A stretch of 64,000 bases of DNA from Candidatus Thiodubiliella endoseptemdiera (GCA_013416635.1 JACCHT010000001.1:1178001-1242000), one strand, 5' to 3'; shown: positions 8,035 through 18,500, counted from the stretch's first letter. A program made the numbers and translations. The notes: generated by a model from the letters alone, not told the origin.

Positions 8035-9800
8035 TATCACCGCATCCAAATGTTATTTAACATGTTGAGTACATCGAAATTATCTAAATAATTTTTCCTA
8101 ATCAAAATACCCAGAAGCATAATATTTACATTTATTTTCAATATACTGCCATGTAGTTTCAGAAGTTAACAACCTTTTTAATTCCTGTAAATCCCTTCTT
8201 CTTTAACATAGGCAGACATTCCATTATAAAAATATAAATCTGGGTCATTGCTATTTCTGCAACAAAACCCTTTTTACCATTCTGGGAAAAAGTAACTTAT
8301 TTGATTGTTTCTAATGATTGTGTTCTGCCAAAAGCATACCAAGGATATTTCCCATTGCCCTTGTCTCGACAATTTAAATCTTCCTTGTTGTGTTTAGATA
8401 AATACTTATAGGCATTAGGAAAATTCTTTGAAAAATCTTCCTCGTTAATTAAAACTGCCTTATTATTTTCATCATAATTATATGGAAAATAACTTTTCTT
8501 TTCAAACTCTTTATATTATTTTTGTTTTTTATTTTATTAGAATTGACAATATCTTTACATATTAATTTTTCAATTTTAGTACCATCTTGCATATAAAATA
8601 GTTGCCTTCAGTTTTATGTAGTTTAAAAAATATACACCTTGTTCCTGAGCGTTGCAATACCACTTCTCGTATCATATATATTGCCAAACCTAACCCCAGC
8701 CTCCATCTTTGTTTATTAGGTCATAATTCATATACTCCAACCTCTACAGTATCAAGATTTTCATATAAGTTTTATTAATTTTATTGTATTAATATTGACA
8801 AGTTTTTTTTCATTTAACGCAATATAATTTACATAATAGATTTTATTTTTGTAGAAAGCAAAGACAAGTATAAGTTGTTCTAGACTTAAAATTTGAGCGT
8901 CTTTGAAGTCTATTATTTTCAGTGAAATACTATTCTTGAAAAATATTTTCTCAACGCCCTGCCATTAACACTATGTATAAATGTATTAACAGTAATAATC
9001 CTAAAATACCGTTTTTATTCAATAGTTCGTAGCCAATTTGAAAAAAGGTATATACAAATCAGGGTGCCCTGTTGAGCAAACAGACCAATTTTTAACAAGT
9101 GCTTTTGTTTGTTTGTCCATATTTCTTGAATAGACATAAGGTGGATTGCCTAAAATTAAATCAAACCTTTAAAGTTTTACTTTCTACATTCCAATCAAAA
9201 TTTAAAGAATTGCCAGTATGTAGATTGAATTCAAATTTTTTTCATCTTTCTTTTCCCGTTATTGCTAATAACGACAATAAATTTTGCTCTTTCAACACTT
9301 AAGGCTGAATATCTATGCCAAAATATTCTCTTTGAAAATATCTTTTAAAGGATTTTTTAGTTTTTTCTAATCTCTTTGCTGGCATCTATTAAGAATCGCC
9401 ACAACCACAGGAAATATCAGCAACCTTTATATCATTTAGAGGTTCTATTTTGAGAAAATTAAAAGACTGATTTGCTAATATAATTTCTAATATTTTTGGT
9501 GTATAAATTGCACCGTTTATTAACTTGTCAGAAGGCGATACAAAAACTCAAATAATTCAAGTAACTCTTCAAAACATATTTTTTGCTTTTTATTATCTAA
9601 TAGTGTTTAAAAATTCTGCAATATATTCCACTCATAACTTTTTTTATCAGCGATAATCAGTGATTTTATGTATAGGTTTTCAACTTTCTTTGTAGACTTA
9701 ATCTGTAAAAAGTGGATACTAACAATCTGTTAATAGGATTCACTTGAGTGGAGTATTGTTTCAAATAATCCAATATAGACTTATCCACTTAAGCATTCCC
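8035..9800 (-). pseudogene. Eco57I-like N6-adenine DNA methylase, multiple frameshifts
   Basis: Piecewise reading gives AIYTPKILEIILANQ, motif I VADISCGCGD, GIDIQP, LHTGNSLNFDWNVES, motif IV FDLILGNPPYVYSRNM, HPDLYIPFFQIGYELLN, and near the end KYPWYAFGRTQSLE with YFYNGMSAYVKEE. Motif order I then NPPY then a WYAFGRTQ target-recognition segment fits Eco57I/type IIG-style methylases. More than six frame breaks are visible. It lies between an HNH protein gene upstream and the CD-NTase downstream, all one strand. Whether it also carried nuclease activity cannot be judged. Confidence 0.65.
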
Positions 9801-9859
9801 AAAATTGTTAATATAACTGTCTATTTTGTTTTGAATTTTTAAACTGCCTTCAACACTTC

Positions 9860-10335
9860 TAATTCATTCATATTATTAGTCTGAATTTGATTGAGTTGTT
9901 TTTTCTGATTCTCTAGGCTGTTAATTAACAAATTAATTCGTGTCGCCTCACATATAACTTTAAATTTTTAACAATATACCCTCCTCTTGATGTTTTAGAT
10001 TTTATTTGCCCCTTATCATTTCTCTTTAAATGGTCATTATATTCGTTATCACAAGGGTCTATAAAACCATCTATACCTTGCCATGTATTTGACTTAGCCC
10101 TATTACAATAAGGACAAGAATAAATCAGATTACTATACTTTGTTTCTAATTTTGGAAATTTGCTTTTGGTTTAAAGTGATCAATGTGGTAAGCTACCTCT
10201 GCCCATAATGCGTATCTGATCATCACAATAACCACATCTTTGATTAAAATCATATTTTAAGAACCGCCTAAAAGATTGATACACTGAATAGACTTCGGTG
10301 CAAGTTCGTTGCTTTACTCTGTGAACATTATTCAT
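9860..10335 (-). pseudogene. HNH nuclease protein with CxxC pairs, broken
   Basis: Start at 10333-10335 (MNNVHRVKQRTCTEVYSVY). It continues RRFLKYDFNQRCGYCDD, then after a shift HIDHFKPKAKFPKLETKYSN, LIYSCPYCNRAKSNTWQGI and GFIDPCDNEYNDHLKR. The paired CGYC/CPYC and HIDHFKPK form an HNH (treble-clef) nuclease site. The end of the frame (LENQKKQLNQIQ) runs towards the methylase start. In-frame stops and shifts make it a pseudogene. Confidence 0.65.
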
Positions 10336-10369
10336 GATTCTGAATTATTTTGACTTAAGCTCTTAATAA

Positions 10370-10988
10370 TTCATCTGTACTTTCAATCATTTTATGCAAT
10401 GCATCTAAATTTTAGTGCCTTTCAAATTCTGTGGCAATGCTGATTTTTATCAGTAGATTGCTCAATAAAAGTATCAATTCAATAATCTAGCCTCATCTTT
10501 TGCATTTAAATTTTGCTTATCTGATTTTTCAACTAATTCTAATAATTCATTTTCTGCTTCTTGTATTCTTTTTCTATGATTCAATATTTGATTTTTAATT
10601 TTATCTAAAAATGTAGCATGCCCATCTTCTGCACCAACATACATTAATCCTTTAATATAAACTATATTTACATCTTCTCCATCAGCCACAGCTTCATCGT
10701 CAAAAGTTAAAACGAAGCATGGGAAGTTTATTTTTCACCTAAAATGGCCTTAACTAAATCCAAGCCATCAAAACTAATATTGGCATTTTCTTCATGAAGT
10801 TTATGATCCGTAATAATTGCATCAAATTTTTCATCTTTTATTTTATTTAAAAATTCTTTAAAAGTATTTTCAGGTGTCATAACAATAAGTTCAAAATCTT
10901 TATCACTATCATTTTTCTCTACATACCTTTGAAACCTGCGGATATCCTCCGCCACTTCATCAACAAATAATATCTTATATTTTTTCAT
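10370..10988 (-). pseudogene. Receiver-like protein with C-terminal helical tail, interrupted
   Basis: The first 86 residues start MKKYKILFVDEVAEDIRRF and contain FDAIITDHKLHEENANISFDG, matching the acidic pocket, phospho-acceptor Asp (ITD) and loop of response-regulator receiver domains. A stop at 10728 interrupts; the same frame then continues INFPCFVLTFDDEAVADGED, VYIKGLMYVGAEDGHAT and a coiled-coil-like RKRIQEAENELLELVEKSDK. Read together it is about 200 residues. It follows the GHKL ATPase gene and probably worked with it. The family is not one I can name. Confidence 0.55.
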
Positions 10989-11009
10989 TTTATTTCCTTA
11001 TATGTTTCT

Positions 11010-13310
11010 AATAAACGAAATTCTAATACCGACCCTTTATTTTCTGGGTATAATAATTTAAGACTTCCATTATATTCTTTTAACGATAGTATCTACTAAC
11101 CACATGCCGAGTCCTGTCCGATTTCTTCGCCAGTATGCTCATTTCTTTTAGTGGTATAAAAGTGCTTTAAAAACATCTGAATGCTCCTTATATCTTGCGA
11201 TAAACCCTCACCATTATCAAAATAATCAATAATATTCTTTATCTGTATTGCTAATTTTAGTTTAACCTTACGATTATTATTGTCCTTTTGCCTTATAAAA
11301 GAATCTATTGAATTGACAAGTAAATTATTAAAAATACTGTCCAAATCTATTTCCATCGCCCTAATATCTAACTTATTATCGTTAATATCGTATGAAATCA
11401 ATCATTCGATTTGATAAAACATTTTTCCAAGTGGACTTAAAATTTTGAAAAAATTCATCTAATATGACTTTTTCTCCTTCTTTATCTTTTTTTGCCGAAG
11501 CCAATGAAAATTTTAACCAACTCTGTAATTTCGCATCTTGCTTCCTCATGTCCTCAATTAATATATAAGGATTTAAAAATCTGCTACATTTTGATAAATA
11601 TGTTGCGGGCTTTCACTTTCTAGAAGTTCAATCAATTCATCTATTCTATTGGTTAAAACATCACTCAAATTTCTAATTCATGGGAAAATGATGCTGTAAC
11701 AATGGCACTGGTCGCCATCCCTCTGAGAATTTTTGCTCACTTTCCATCGCCTCAATTTCTTCGTCTTTTTCTTTTTATTCTTTTTTGAAAGAATAACCTT
11801 TTCTTGATTGTTTTCATCGCCGTCTGATGACTACTGTCTTGCTTATTTTTCTTGCATTCTCTAAAATTCTTCTTGCTAATTTGTCAGCATCCTCCTTGAC
11901 TTTGTCGTCAGCATGTATAGCATCATCAAACAATTTCATTTCTTTAGCAATAATTGCTCTATCAACCTCAAGAACATCTAATATCTTTAAAATTATTTGT
12001 TTAAAAATAGTAAAAGTCTTGTTTTCTTGCAGACCTTCTCTACTAGACTTGTCTTCAAACGCTAAATTCCCAATCTTGTGATATTTATTCCACCTGAGAT
12101 ATTATCTGGGCCAACTCTCCATCCTCCACTAGGCTTCGAAGGGGTAGCCGGACTTTTGGCTTTTCTACCACCTAATCCTAACCAGTCAAATGCACTGTCA
12201 TTAACCTCACCATAAGGTCGAACTCTAAAATCATCTCTAAAACTTTAATGCCACCAAACTTATTAAGCCAATCCTTCCTATCATGGGAGTTAAACTTATT
12301 GTAATGAAACTTTTTCTAAATCAGGCGTTGAATAAGTTCTTTTCATAAAATAAAATGTAAATTCAAACGCCCTATTTCCTCAAAAACATTTTCTTTATCT
12401 ATACTTTTAAATCCTGCTAAAAAGTTTAGAGAAGGTTACATCTGTTGACCATTCACCTTTCTTAAAATCATCTTCTGTATAAGGATATTGCTGTGCAAAA
12501 TCTCTTTTAAAAATCCGGTGATATGGTTTCCACATCATATTCATTTCTATAGATTTTAATATTTACATTTTGATTTGTATCAACCTTTGCTACTAATTTA
12601 TAATCATAGTCATCACAAATAGAGCCCAATATCTCACCATATTCATTGGGCTTATCATAACTATATAAAAATAACTTAAAATTATTTTGTTCTTTGGGTG
12701 GTGCAAGTACTTCTAAATCGTCAAATGTTTGAGAAATAAAATAGTCATCCCAATTGTCTCTAAGATTTGAAATTTTAAAATTGTACCATGATTAAAAGGG
12801 TATTTATCAATGATTGTTTGTATTTTCTTGTCAGAAATTTCATCCAAAAAATACTGTTTTAAATTCAAATTATCATGCTCGATAAATCAGCCGTAATAGA
12901 GTCAATTGTTTTAAAATCCCCCTCAAAATCTCGCCAATCAACACACCAAATAGACGCCTTTCCTTCTTTAGGTTTTAGTTGTCATTGTGCAGCAATCCCT
13001 AACTTGTCAATGCAAACCTACCAATGCCTTTGGCACCAGCCCTTCCCTGCCAGTTTTAGTAAAAATATTATTGGCCTTATTGTCTGTGCCAATTGTCATC
13101 CAATAATCTTTAATGGTTTCTTGGGTCATGCCTTCACCAGAATCAATAATATAAAGGCAGTCTCTTTTTTGATGAAAATAAATAAGTGACAAGGGCTGTC
13201 GGCATCATACCCATTTTAACCAATTCAATAATTGCTCCTTTGATGAAGCGATGTTTTTCTACCAATTAATCTGGCTGTTCTTGCTGATACTTTAAAAGGT
13301 ATTTTGCCAT
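11010..13310 (-). pseudogene. Large ATPase with two GHKL domains (sensor-kinase/MutL-like), decayed
   Basis: Begins 5 bp after the lysA stop. Piecewise the N-terminus reads SARTARLIGR, KGAIIELVK-GYDADS, CLYIIDSGEGMTQETIKDYW, MTIGTDNKANNIFTKTGR and AGAKGIGRFALDKLG, an Hsp90/MutL-like ATP site. The C-terminus has a second site: NNLLVNSIDSF (N box), IIDYFDNGEGLSQDI (G1) and FYTTKR...GEEIG, like histidine kinases. The expected length is near 750 residues. Stops and shifts occur roughly every 100-200 bp. Next gene is a receiver-like protein, suggesting a two-component-type defence or stress module. Confidence 0.6.
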
Positions 13311-13315
13311 ATTAG

Positions 13316-14552
13316 TTATTTTATTACATGTTCCTTGGCAAACAAATCCTGCACAGTTTCGCGTTCACGCACACATTGATGATGATGCCCTGACACCATA
13401 ACTTCTGCCACCCTAGGGCGGGTATTGTAATTGGAACTCATGGTAAAACCGTAAGCACCTGCTGACATTAATGCTAAATAATCACCTTCACGAAGTGATA
13501 AATCTCGGTTTTTGGCGAGGAAGTCGCCGGTTTCACAGATGGGGCCGACTAAGTCCCATTGGGCTTGAGTGCCGGTGGCGTTTTTATTGACTGGTAGTAC
13601 ATTGTGAAAGGCGTTGTAGAAACTGGGGCGGAGGAGGTCGTTCATGGCGCCATCGACAATGGCGAATGCGTGGTCGGAGTTTTGCTTTAGAAATTCAACT
13701 TTGGTGATGAATATGCCGGCATTGCCTACAATGGCTCTGCCCGGTTCTAAGATTATCTCGGTTGGCCCGACTTTGCTGAGGATGGCGTCAATGTAGGCTT
13801 GGATGTTAATAGTTTGTTCGCCTTCATAATCGATGCCAACGCCGCCGCCTAAATCTAGGTGATGGATGTGGATACCGTGGTCGTTTAATTGTTCAACTAG
13901 GGTTAACACTTTGTCGAGTGCATCTAGGAATGGGGCGACAATGGTGATTTGTGAGCCGATGTGGCAGTCTAAACCTTGCACGGAGAGGTGTTGGGATTGG
14001 TGGGCTTTTTGGTATAAATCAATCGCTTCGTCAATGTCAACGCCGAATTTATTTTCTTTTAAGCCGGTGGAGATATAGGGGTGGGTTTTGGCGTCAACAT
14101 TGGGGTTGACACGGATGGAAATGGGGCTTTTATTGACGGATTTTGCGACGGTTTCAATGCGTTTTAATTCGGATGCGGATTCTACATTGAAACAACGCAC
14201 GCCTACTTCTAATGCGCGTTCAATTTCGATGACGGTTTTTGCCACACCAGGAAAAGACGCATTTATTGGCGTTGCCCCCTGCGGCTAAAACCCGTTCTAA
14301 TTCACCCACAGAAACGATGTCAAACCCAGCACCGCATTTTGCCAGCACATTTAAGACGGCTAAATTAGAATTTGCCTTGACTGCATAGCAAACTAAATGC
14401 GGGTGTGTGCCAAAAGCTTGGTCAAATTGACGCCAGTTGTCTTCAATGTCTGTACGAGAATAGACATAGAGTGGCGAGCCGTAAGTTGCCATTAAATCTG
14501 TGATGGCAACTGATTCGGCGTGTAATATTTGATTGTGATAAGAAAATCCCAA
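13316..14552 (-). pseudogene. lysA: Diaminopimelate decarboxylase LysA, single frameshift
   Basis: PLP enzyme making lysine from meso-diaminopimelate. The N-terminal frame (TTG start at 14550-14552, MGFSYHNQ) holds the PLP-lysine block VCYAVKANSN and ends just past GGNANKCVFS; the second frame resumes VAKTVIEIERALEVG and includes DCHIGSQI, LDLGGGVGIDYEG, EPGRAIVG, GPICETGD and AYGFTMSSNYN. One extra base near 14249 (TTTTCCTGG where TTTTCTGG restores the frame) splits them. Combined length about 410 residues is normal. Either a sequencing error or a recent lesion; everything else is conserved. The lptM-like gene lies 7 bp upstream. Confidence 0.9.
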
Positions 14553-14559
14553 GGGCTTT

Positions 14560-14688
14560 TTATATGCTATGCGTTACAGTGGGTGTAATTGATGAAAGTT
14601 TAACTTTTTCTAATTCACCCGTTCTGCCACAAGCAGAAATATTGAGAATGAAAAAAGTCAATGTGGTTAATTTAATAAAGTTTTTCAT
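14560..14688 (-). CDS. Small LptM/YifL-like lipoprotein
   Basis: A 42-residue frame, MKNFIKLTTLTFFILNISAC followed by GRTGELEKVKLSS, has a hydrophobic signal and a lipobox-like NISAC. Tiny lipoproteins of the LptM (YifL) type, which assist oxidative maturation of the LPS transporter LptDE, are commonly encoded next to lysine-pathway genes. It precedes lysA by 7 bp on the same strand, in agreement. The usual GQKGPLY after the Cys is replaced by GRTGELE. Confidence 0.65.
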   Translation of the reverse strand: MKNFIKLTTLTFFILNISACGRTGELEKVKLSSITPTVTHSI

Positions 14689-14713
14689 AACAGTCCTTTT
14701 TAATAGTTTAGTG

Positions 14714-15379
14714 CTATTTTAACAGTAATTGTTGTAATTGTTGAATGAACACATCTCGTTTGATATTGAATGCACCCAAACTTTTTAAATGCGTACTTTC
14801 CACTTGACAATCGATCAGTTCGTAGCCCAACTTTTGCACTAAATGCACGAAGGCAATTTTGGACGCATTACTCACCAAAGAAAACATTGATTCGCCAAAA
14901 AATACTTTGCCCATACTCACGCCATACAACCCGCCAACTAACTCGGAGTTTTGATACACTTCCACCGATTTCACCACGCCTTGCTTGTGCAACTGGGTAT
15001 AAGCACGCACCATATTTTCATCAATCCAAGTGCTGTTTTGTGCTTTACGCACGACGCTTCTGCAATGGTGAATAACGCTGTCAAAATGGGTGTCAATTTT
15101 GACCTTAAATTGCTTGGATTTTAGCGTTTTCGCTAAACTTTTGGAGATGTGTAATTTGTCGGGCGTAATCACCATTCGTGGATTTGGACTATACCAAAGT
15201 ACAGGATCGTTTTCGCTATACCATGGGAAAATGCCCTGTTGATAAGCCCTAATCAACCGCTCAGGCGACAAATCACCGCCAATGGCAATCAGCCCATTCG
15301 GCTCGTCTAACGCCAAAGAGACATCGGGGAAAGGGGTGTTTGGCGATTGCAGGATAAATGTTGGTGGAATATCAATCAC
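14714..15379 (-). CDS. aat: Leucyl/phenylalanyl-tRNA-protein transferase Aat
   Basis: Adds Leu or Phe from charged tRNA to N-terminal Arg/Lys of proteins, marking them for ClpAP degradation (N-degron pathway); cytoplasmic. The 221-residue protein has GLIAIGGDLSPERL (29-42), AYQQGIFPWY (45-54), WYSPNPRMV (62-70), the GGLYGV/FGESMFS core and DCQVESTHLKSLGA near the end, all hallmark blocks. Its start overlaps the nudE stop by 4 bp, indicating translational coupling. Confidence 0.95.
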   Translation of the reverse strand: MIDIPPTFILQSPNTPFPDVSLALDEPNGLIAIGGDLSPERLIRAYQQGIFPWYSENDPVLWYSPNPRMVITPDKLHISKSLAKTLKSKQFKVKIDTHFDSVIHHCRSVVRKAQNSTWIDENMVRAYTQLHKQGVVKSVEVYQNSELVGGLYGVSMGKVFFGESMFSLVSNASKIAFVHLVQKLGYELIDCQVESTHLKSLGAFNIKRDVFIQQLQQLLLK

Positions 15380-15927
15380 TGATTTTTAATAATTTCCTTT
15401 GCCATATAAAGTGCTGCAATGGTTCTGGCTTCAGTTAAATCTTCGTTATAAACCAAGTTTTCCAAGTCAGATAATTTATGCTTTACCACTTCCAACGGCT
15501 CAGGCTCATCACCCTGCGCACTGTCTTCATATAAATCTTGTGCCAAAATAATATGGGTAAAGTTTGATTGATAACCTGGTGCCAAAGTCATGGTTTTCAC
15601 AAAAGAAAGCTGTTTTGCGCCATAGCCAATTTCTTCAATTAACTCTCTATTAGCAGCTTCAATTGGAGATTCACCTGTATCAATTTTGCCTTTGGTCAAT
15701 GCTAACTCATATTTATCAGTACCGCCAGAATATTCATAAATCATTAAAACGGTATCATCATCCAGCATTGGTATCACCAACACAGCCCCATTTCCCTCTG
15801 GCTTTAGGCGTTCATATTGGCGTTTTTCCCCATTGGAAAACGCAACATCCATTGATTGAATATTGAAAAACTTAGTTGTGGCAATATCTTGGACATTGCT
15901 TAATATCGGTTTTTTTCGCATATGCAT
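15376..15927 (-). CDS. nudE: ADP-compounds hydrolase NudE (Nudix)
   Basis: Nudix hydrolase of 183 residues that cleaves ADP-ribose, NADH and related ADP compounds. The Nudix box occupies residues 80-102 (GKIDTGE...NRELIEEIGY), exactly matching Gx5Ex7REUxEExGU. The upstream RKKPILS start and the MTLAPGYQSNF segment resemble NudE rather than NudF. It is the first gene of a nudE-aat pair. ATG choice: MHMRKK has two in-frame ATGs; either is possible. Confidence 0.9.
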   Translation of the reverse strand: MHMRKKPILSNVQDIATTKFFNIQSMDVAFSNGEKRQYERLKPEGNGAVLVIPMLDDDTVLMIYEYSGGTDKYELALTKGKIDTGESPIEAANRELIEEIGYGAKQLSFVKTMTLAPGYQSNFTHIILAQDLYEDSAQGDEPEPLEVVKHKLSDLENLVYNEDLTEARTIAALYMAKEIIKNQ

Positions 15928-15939
15928 ATTATGCCATTA

Positions 15940-16100
15940 AGCAGTATGAAACCTTTACATAATTATGAATAATCACCAAAATGACAGGGAGTTGCCCCCT
16001 CCCTCGTTGTGTGCAAAAATTACTCTCTACCGACCCTAATTTTCCTGCAACGGTATCTAGCCAAGTGGGGAGTCGTATCCTATACCCATTATTTTATTAA
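15940..16100. other. Gene-free stretch with a degenerate MITE end
   Basis: No coding frame is supported. Near 15950 the sequence GAAACCTTTACATAATTATGAATAATCACC is an eroded match to the MITE terminus, in pieces. A short GGGAG/CTCCC hairpin follows at about 15988-16005. The rest shows nothing I can name. Confidence 0.5.
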
Positions 16101-16261
16101 GAGACCTTTGCATAAATAGGGATGATTAGCAAAATGACAGATTTTATTAAATTGGAAATTTTTTAAATCCACTCCTAGCAGGGCTAAGGGTGTTTTTAAA
16201 AAGTTTGTAATTTGATGAAAGATGGCGTTTTGATGATTATTCATATTTATGCAAAGGTCTC
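16101..16261 (+). mobile_element. 161-bp MITE, no matching TSD
   Basis: Full-length, but ATTAA on the left and TATAT on the right do not match. This suggests the copy marks a rearrangement or deletion rather than a simple insertion. Confidence 0.93.
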
Positions 16262-16274
16262 TATATAAAAAGAC

Positions 16275-16296
16275 CAGTTAACTCAAGCGTTAGGTG
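16275..16296 (+). other. Possible right half of an integron attC site
   Basis: CAGTTAACTCAAGCGTTAGGT resembles the L'-R' side of short attC sites (AACTCAAGCGTTAGGC class). The matching left half is not present; the MITE abuts on that side without a TSD. Could be chance. Confidence 0.35.
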
Positions 16297-16451
16297 GCAA
16301 AGTAATAATCAATGTTATTAACCCAAGGTAGAATTTATTGAAAATAAAAACAACAGCCTTTAACCCACTTGATTTTTAAACTTTGTTTTTTTGCCATATT
16401 TCCCTTAAGTTAATGGCATTGGGGTCAGAATAATTATTTTCTAATTATTTC

Positions 16452-16718
16452 TTAACAACATTTATCATCAGTTGGACAACATTGTGATTTAAACCAAGAC
16501 AAAACGGTTTTTGCATCTGGAATACCGCCTGTGTGTGCGATTTTGCCATCAACCACTACACCTGGTGTGGACATAATGCCATAAGACATAATCTGTACGG
16601 TGTCTTCAATTTTCTCTAAATTAATTGGAATAGCGTTATCACTACAAACTTTTTCAACCAATTTTTTGGTTGCTTTGCAATTCGCACAACCTGTGCCTAA
16701 TATTTTAACTTCTATCAT
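16452..16718 (-). CDS. Thioredoxin-like small disulfide protein (redox-active disulfide protein 2 family)
   Basis: An 88-residue glutaredoxin-fold protein starting MIEVKILGTGCANCKATKKL, with CxxC at residues 11 and 14 and the cis-Pro segment MSTPGVVVDG. Start at 16716-16718 is preceded by AAGGAGAAAAAA; an upstream in-frame start in the MITE is ignored. The C-terminus ends CCPTDDKCC, four extra cysteines suggesting metal or arsenic binding. Such proteins usually sit beside UPF0718 permeases and ArsR regulators, as here. The MITE at 16733 now separates it from the permease. Confidence 0.88.
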   Translation of the reverse strand: MIEVKILGTGCANCKATKKLVEKVCSDNAIPINLEKIEDTVQIMSYGIMSTPGVVVDGKIAHTGGIPDAKTVLSWFKSQCCPTDDKCC

Positions 16719-16732
16719 TTTTTTCTCCTTTT

Positions 16733-16893
16733 GAGACCTTTGCATAAATATGAATAATCATCAAAACGCTATCTTTCATCAAATTACAAACTTTTTAAAA
16801 ACACCCTTAGCCCTGCTAGGAGGGGATTTAAAAAATTTCCAATTTAATAAAATCTGTCATTTTGCTAATCATCCCTATTTATGCAAAGGTCTC
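16733..16893 (-). mobile_element. 161-bp MITE between disulfide protein and permease genes
   Basis: Full-length. Flanks CTTTT (left) and CTTAT (right) match at four of five positions, consistent with a mutated target duplication. It lies just upstream of the disulfide-protein ribosome-binding site and 2 bp from the permease end. Confidence 0.93.
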
Positions 16894-16894
16894 C

Positions 16895-17858
16895 TTATAA
16901 AACTACATTAAACAACAATCCAACTAGCATAATTGAGACTGCAACAATCGTTGTAAATAAAGCCAATGCCTTCCAGTGCATCACTTGCTTTAAAATCAAT
17001 AATTCTGGCAAAGAAATAGCGGCAATACTCATCATAAATGCAAGTGTCGTGCCAACTGCAACGCCTTTAAGCAGCATAGCCTCCACAAGTGGAATAATAC
17101 CAACTTCATCAGAATATAGCGGCACACCTGCAATAACTGCCATCGGCACTGCTAATAGATTATCTCCGCCTAAGCTTTGCGCCCAATGGGAAATAACCAT
17201 GGAATAATGCACCAACACCCACTCCTATAATTACCCACTTCCAAAGCTCGCCAAATATTTTTTTTGCTTCAACTACGGCGTATTTGTGCATAACTGCCCA
17301 ACTTTTATCGGTTTGCATACTTGAAGTTGCAACCAGTTTGGCGTTTTTAATTTCATCATAATTAAAAATGTGTTTTTCCACGCCCATTCTTTCCATAATT
17401 CTGCCACCAATAAAGGCAATAATTGCACCTGAAACCACAAACATCAAAGTTGCTTTCCAGCCGACTACGCCAACTAGAATAATGACAGCAATTTCGTTAA
17501 TCATCGGGCTGGCGATTAAAAAAGTAAAAACGATGCTTAATGGAATGCCAGCACGCAGAAACCCTAAAAATAGCGGGATAGAAGAACAAGAGCAAAAGGG
17601 GGTAATTGCGCCTAAAATAATCGCCATAAATTGTGCAAAAGTTTTTGATTTGCCTTGCAGATAATCACGCACTTTTTCTGGTGAAATGTGAAAACGCAAC
17701 AAACCCATAAAATAAATAATGATGATTAACATAAAAAATATTTTGACAATATCCATTATAAAGAACTGCATAACCTTGCCGAGACTACTACTGGCTGATA
17801 TTGCCAATATATCAAAAGTAAGCCAATTGGCAAAATTCTCAAACGCTTCAAACATCAC
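16895..17858 (-). pseudogene. UPF0718 (YraQ-type) membrane permease, single frameshift
   Basis: Inner-membrane protein with about eight hydrophobic segments. The first frame (from 17858) has LGAITPFCSCSSIPLFLGFL, the conserved cysteine motif of the YraQ/UPF0718 family, and GVVGWKATLMFVVSGAI; the second frame carries LLAVPMAVIAGVPLYSDEVG and LAFMMSIAAISLPELLILK. A one-base shift at about 17180-17195 joins them. Family members are linked to arsenic, thiol or gold tolerance, unproven. It overlaps the arsR stop by about 10 bp, so arsR-permease-disulfide protein form one operon. Confidence 0.85.
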
Positions 17859-18190
17859 ATTCTCCTATTTTTGGTCTATTTTTCATAACACTCAACCTAT
17901 GCAAGTCACTTTTATACAAGACTTGTGCTCTTGCTTCAGTAGTAACAAATTTGATGATTTTCTTTTGAAAATCTGCTAAATCTGGGTGGATAGAATAAAG
18001 CACCCATTTACCACAACGGCGTTTACGGATTAAGCCATTTAATCTAAGAATACTTAAATGGCGCGATATTTTTGACTGAGGAAGTTTGAGTGCATACTCT
18101 AATTCACACACACATAATTTTGTTTTCACAGACTAAAGTGATACACCTGAGTCGGGTTTCGTCGGACAACACATTAAAAAATTCATTCAT
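17848..18190 (-). pseudogene. ArsR-family winged-helix repressor, frameshift near the start
   Basis: Reads MNEFFNVLSDETRLRCITLVCENK from the ATG at 18188-18190, then in a shifted frame LCVCELEYALKLPQSKISRHL, LRLNGLIRKRRCGKWVLYSI. CVCEL at the start of the recognition helix is the metalloid-binding site of classic ArsR proteins. The shift lies near 18125. It would autoregulate the downstream permease and disulfide-protein genes in response to As(III)/Sb(III) or a similar thiol-reactive ligand (inference). Confidence 0.85.
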
Positions 18191-18251
18191 AGTTTATTTA
18201 TATATTCACATATTCGTTTTTACACATATTATATACTAAAAAGTTTACATA

Positions 18252-18412
18252 GAGACCTTTGCATAAATAGGGATGATTAGCAAAATGACAGATTTTATTA
18301 AATTGGAAATTTTTTAAATCCACTCCTAGCAGGGCTAAGGGTGTTTTTAAAAAGTTTGTAATTTGATGAAAGATGGCGTTTTGATGATTATTCATATTTA
18401 TGCAAAGGTCTC
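18252..18412 (+). mobile_element. 161-bp MITE upstream of the MBL hydrolase gene
   Basis: Full-length; CATA occurs on both sides, compatible with a target duplication that lost a base. Together with the solo end at 18440 it occupies most of the divergent promoter region between arsR and the hydrolase gene. Confidence 0.93.
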
Positions 18413-18439
18413 CATATGCAAAAAATAAAATACGCTGTT

Positions 18440-18457
18440 GATTTATGCAAAGGTCTC
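18440..18457. repeat. Solo MITE/IS5 terminal repeat
   Basis: GATTTATGCAAAGGTCTC matches the MITE end at 17 of 18 positions with no element body, so it is probably a deletion remnant. Confidence 0.75.
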
Positions 18458-18500
18458 TTAAAATGGGAATATAATGCAATTTACTTTTAAGGAGAAAATA

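Noticed and set aside
18252-18412. A conserved small protein (MNNHQNAIFHQITNFL...) encoded in several places
   Set aside because: It is the open frame running through the MITE itself; it appears wherever the element sits in that orientation and has no independent start signal.
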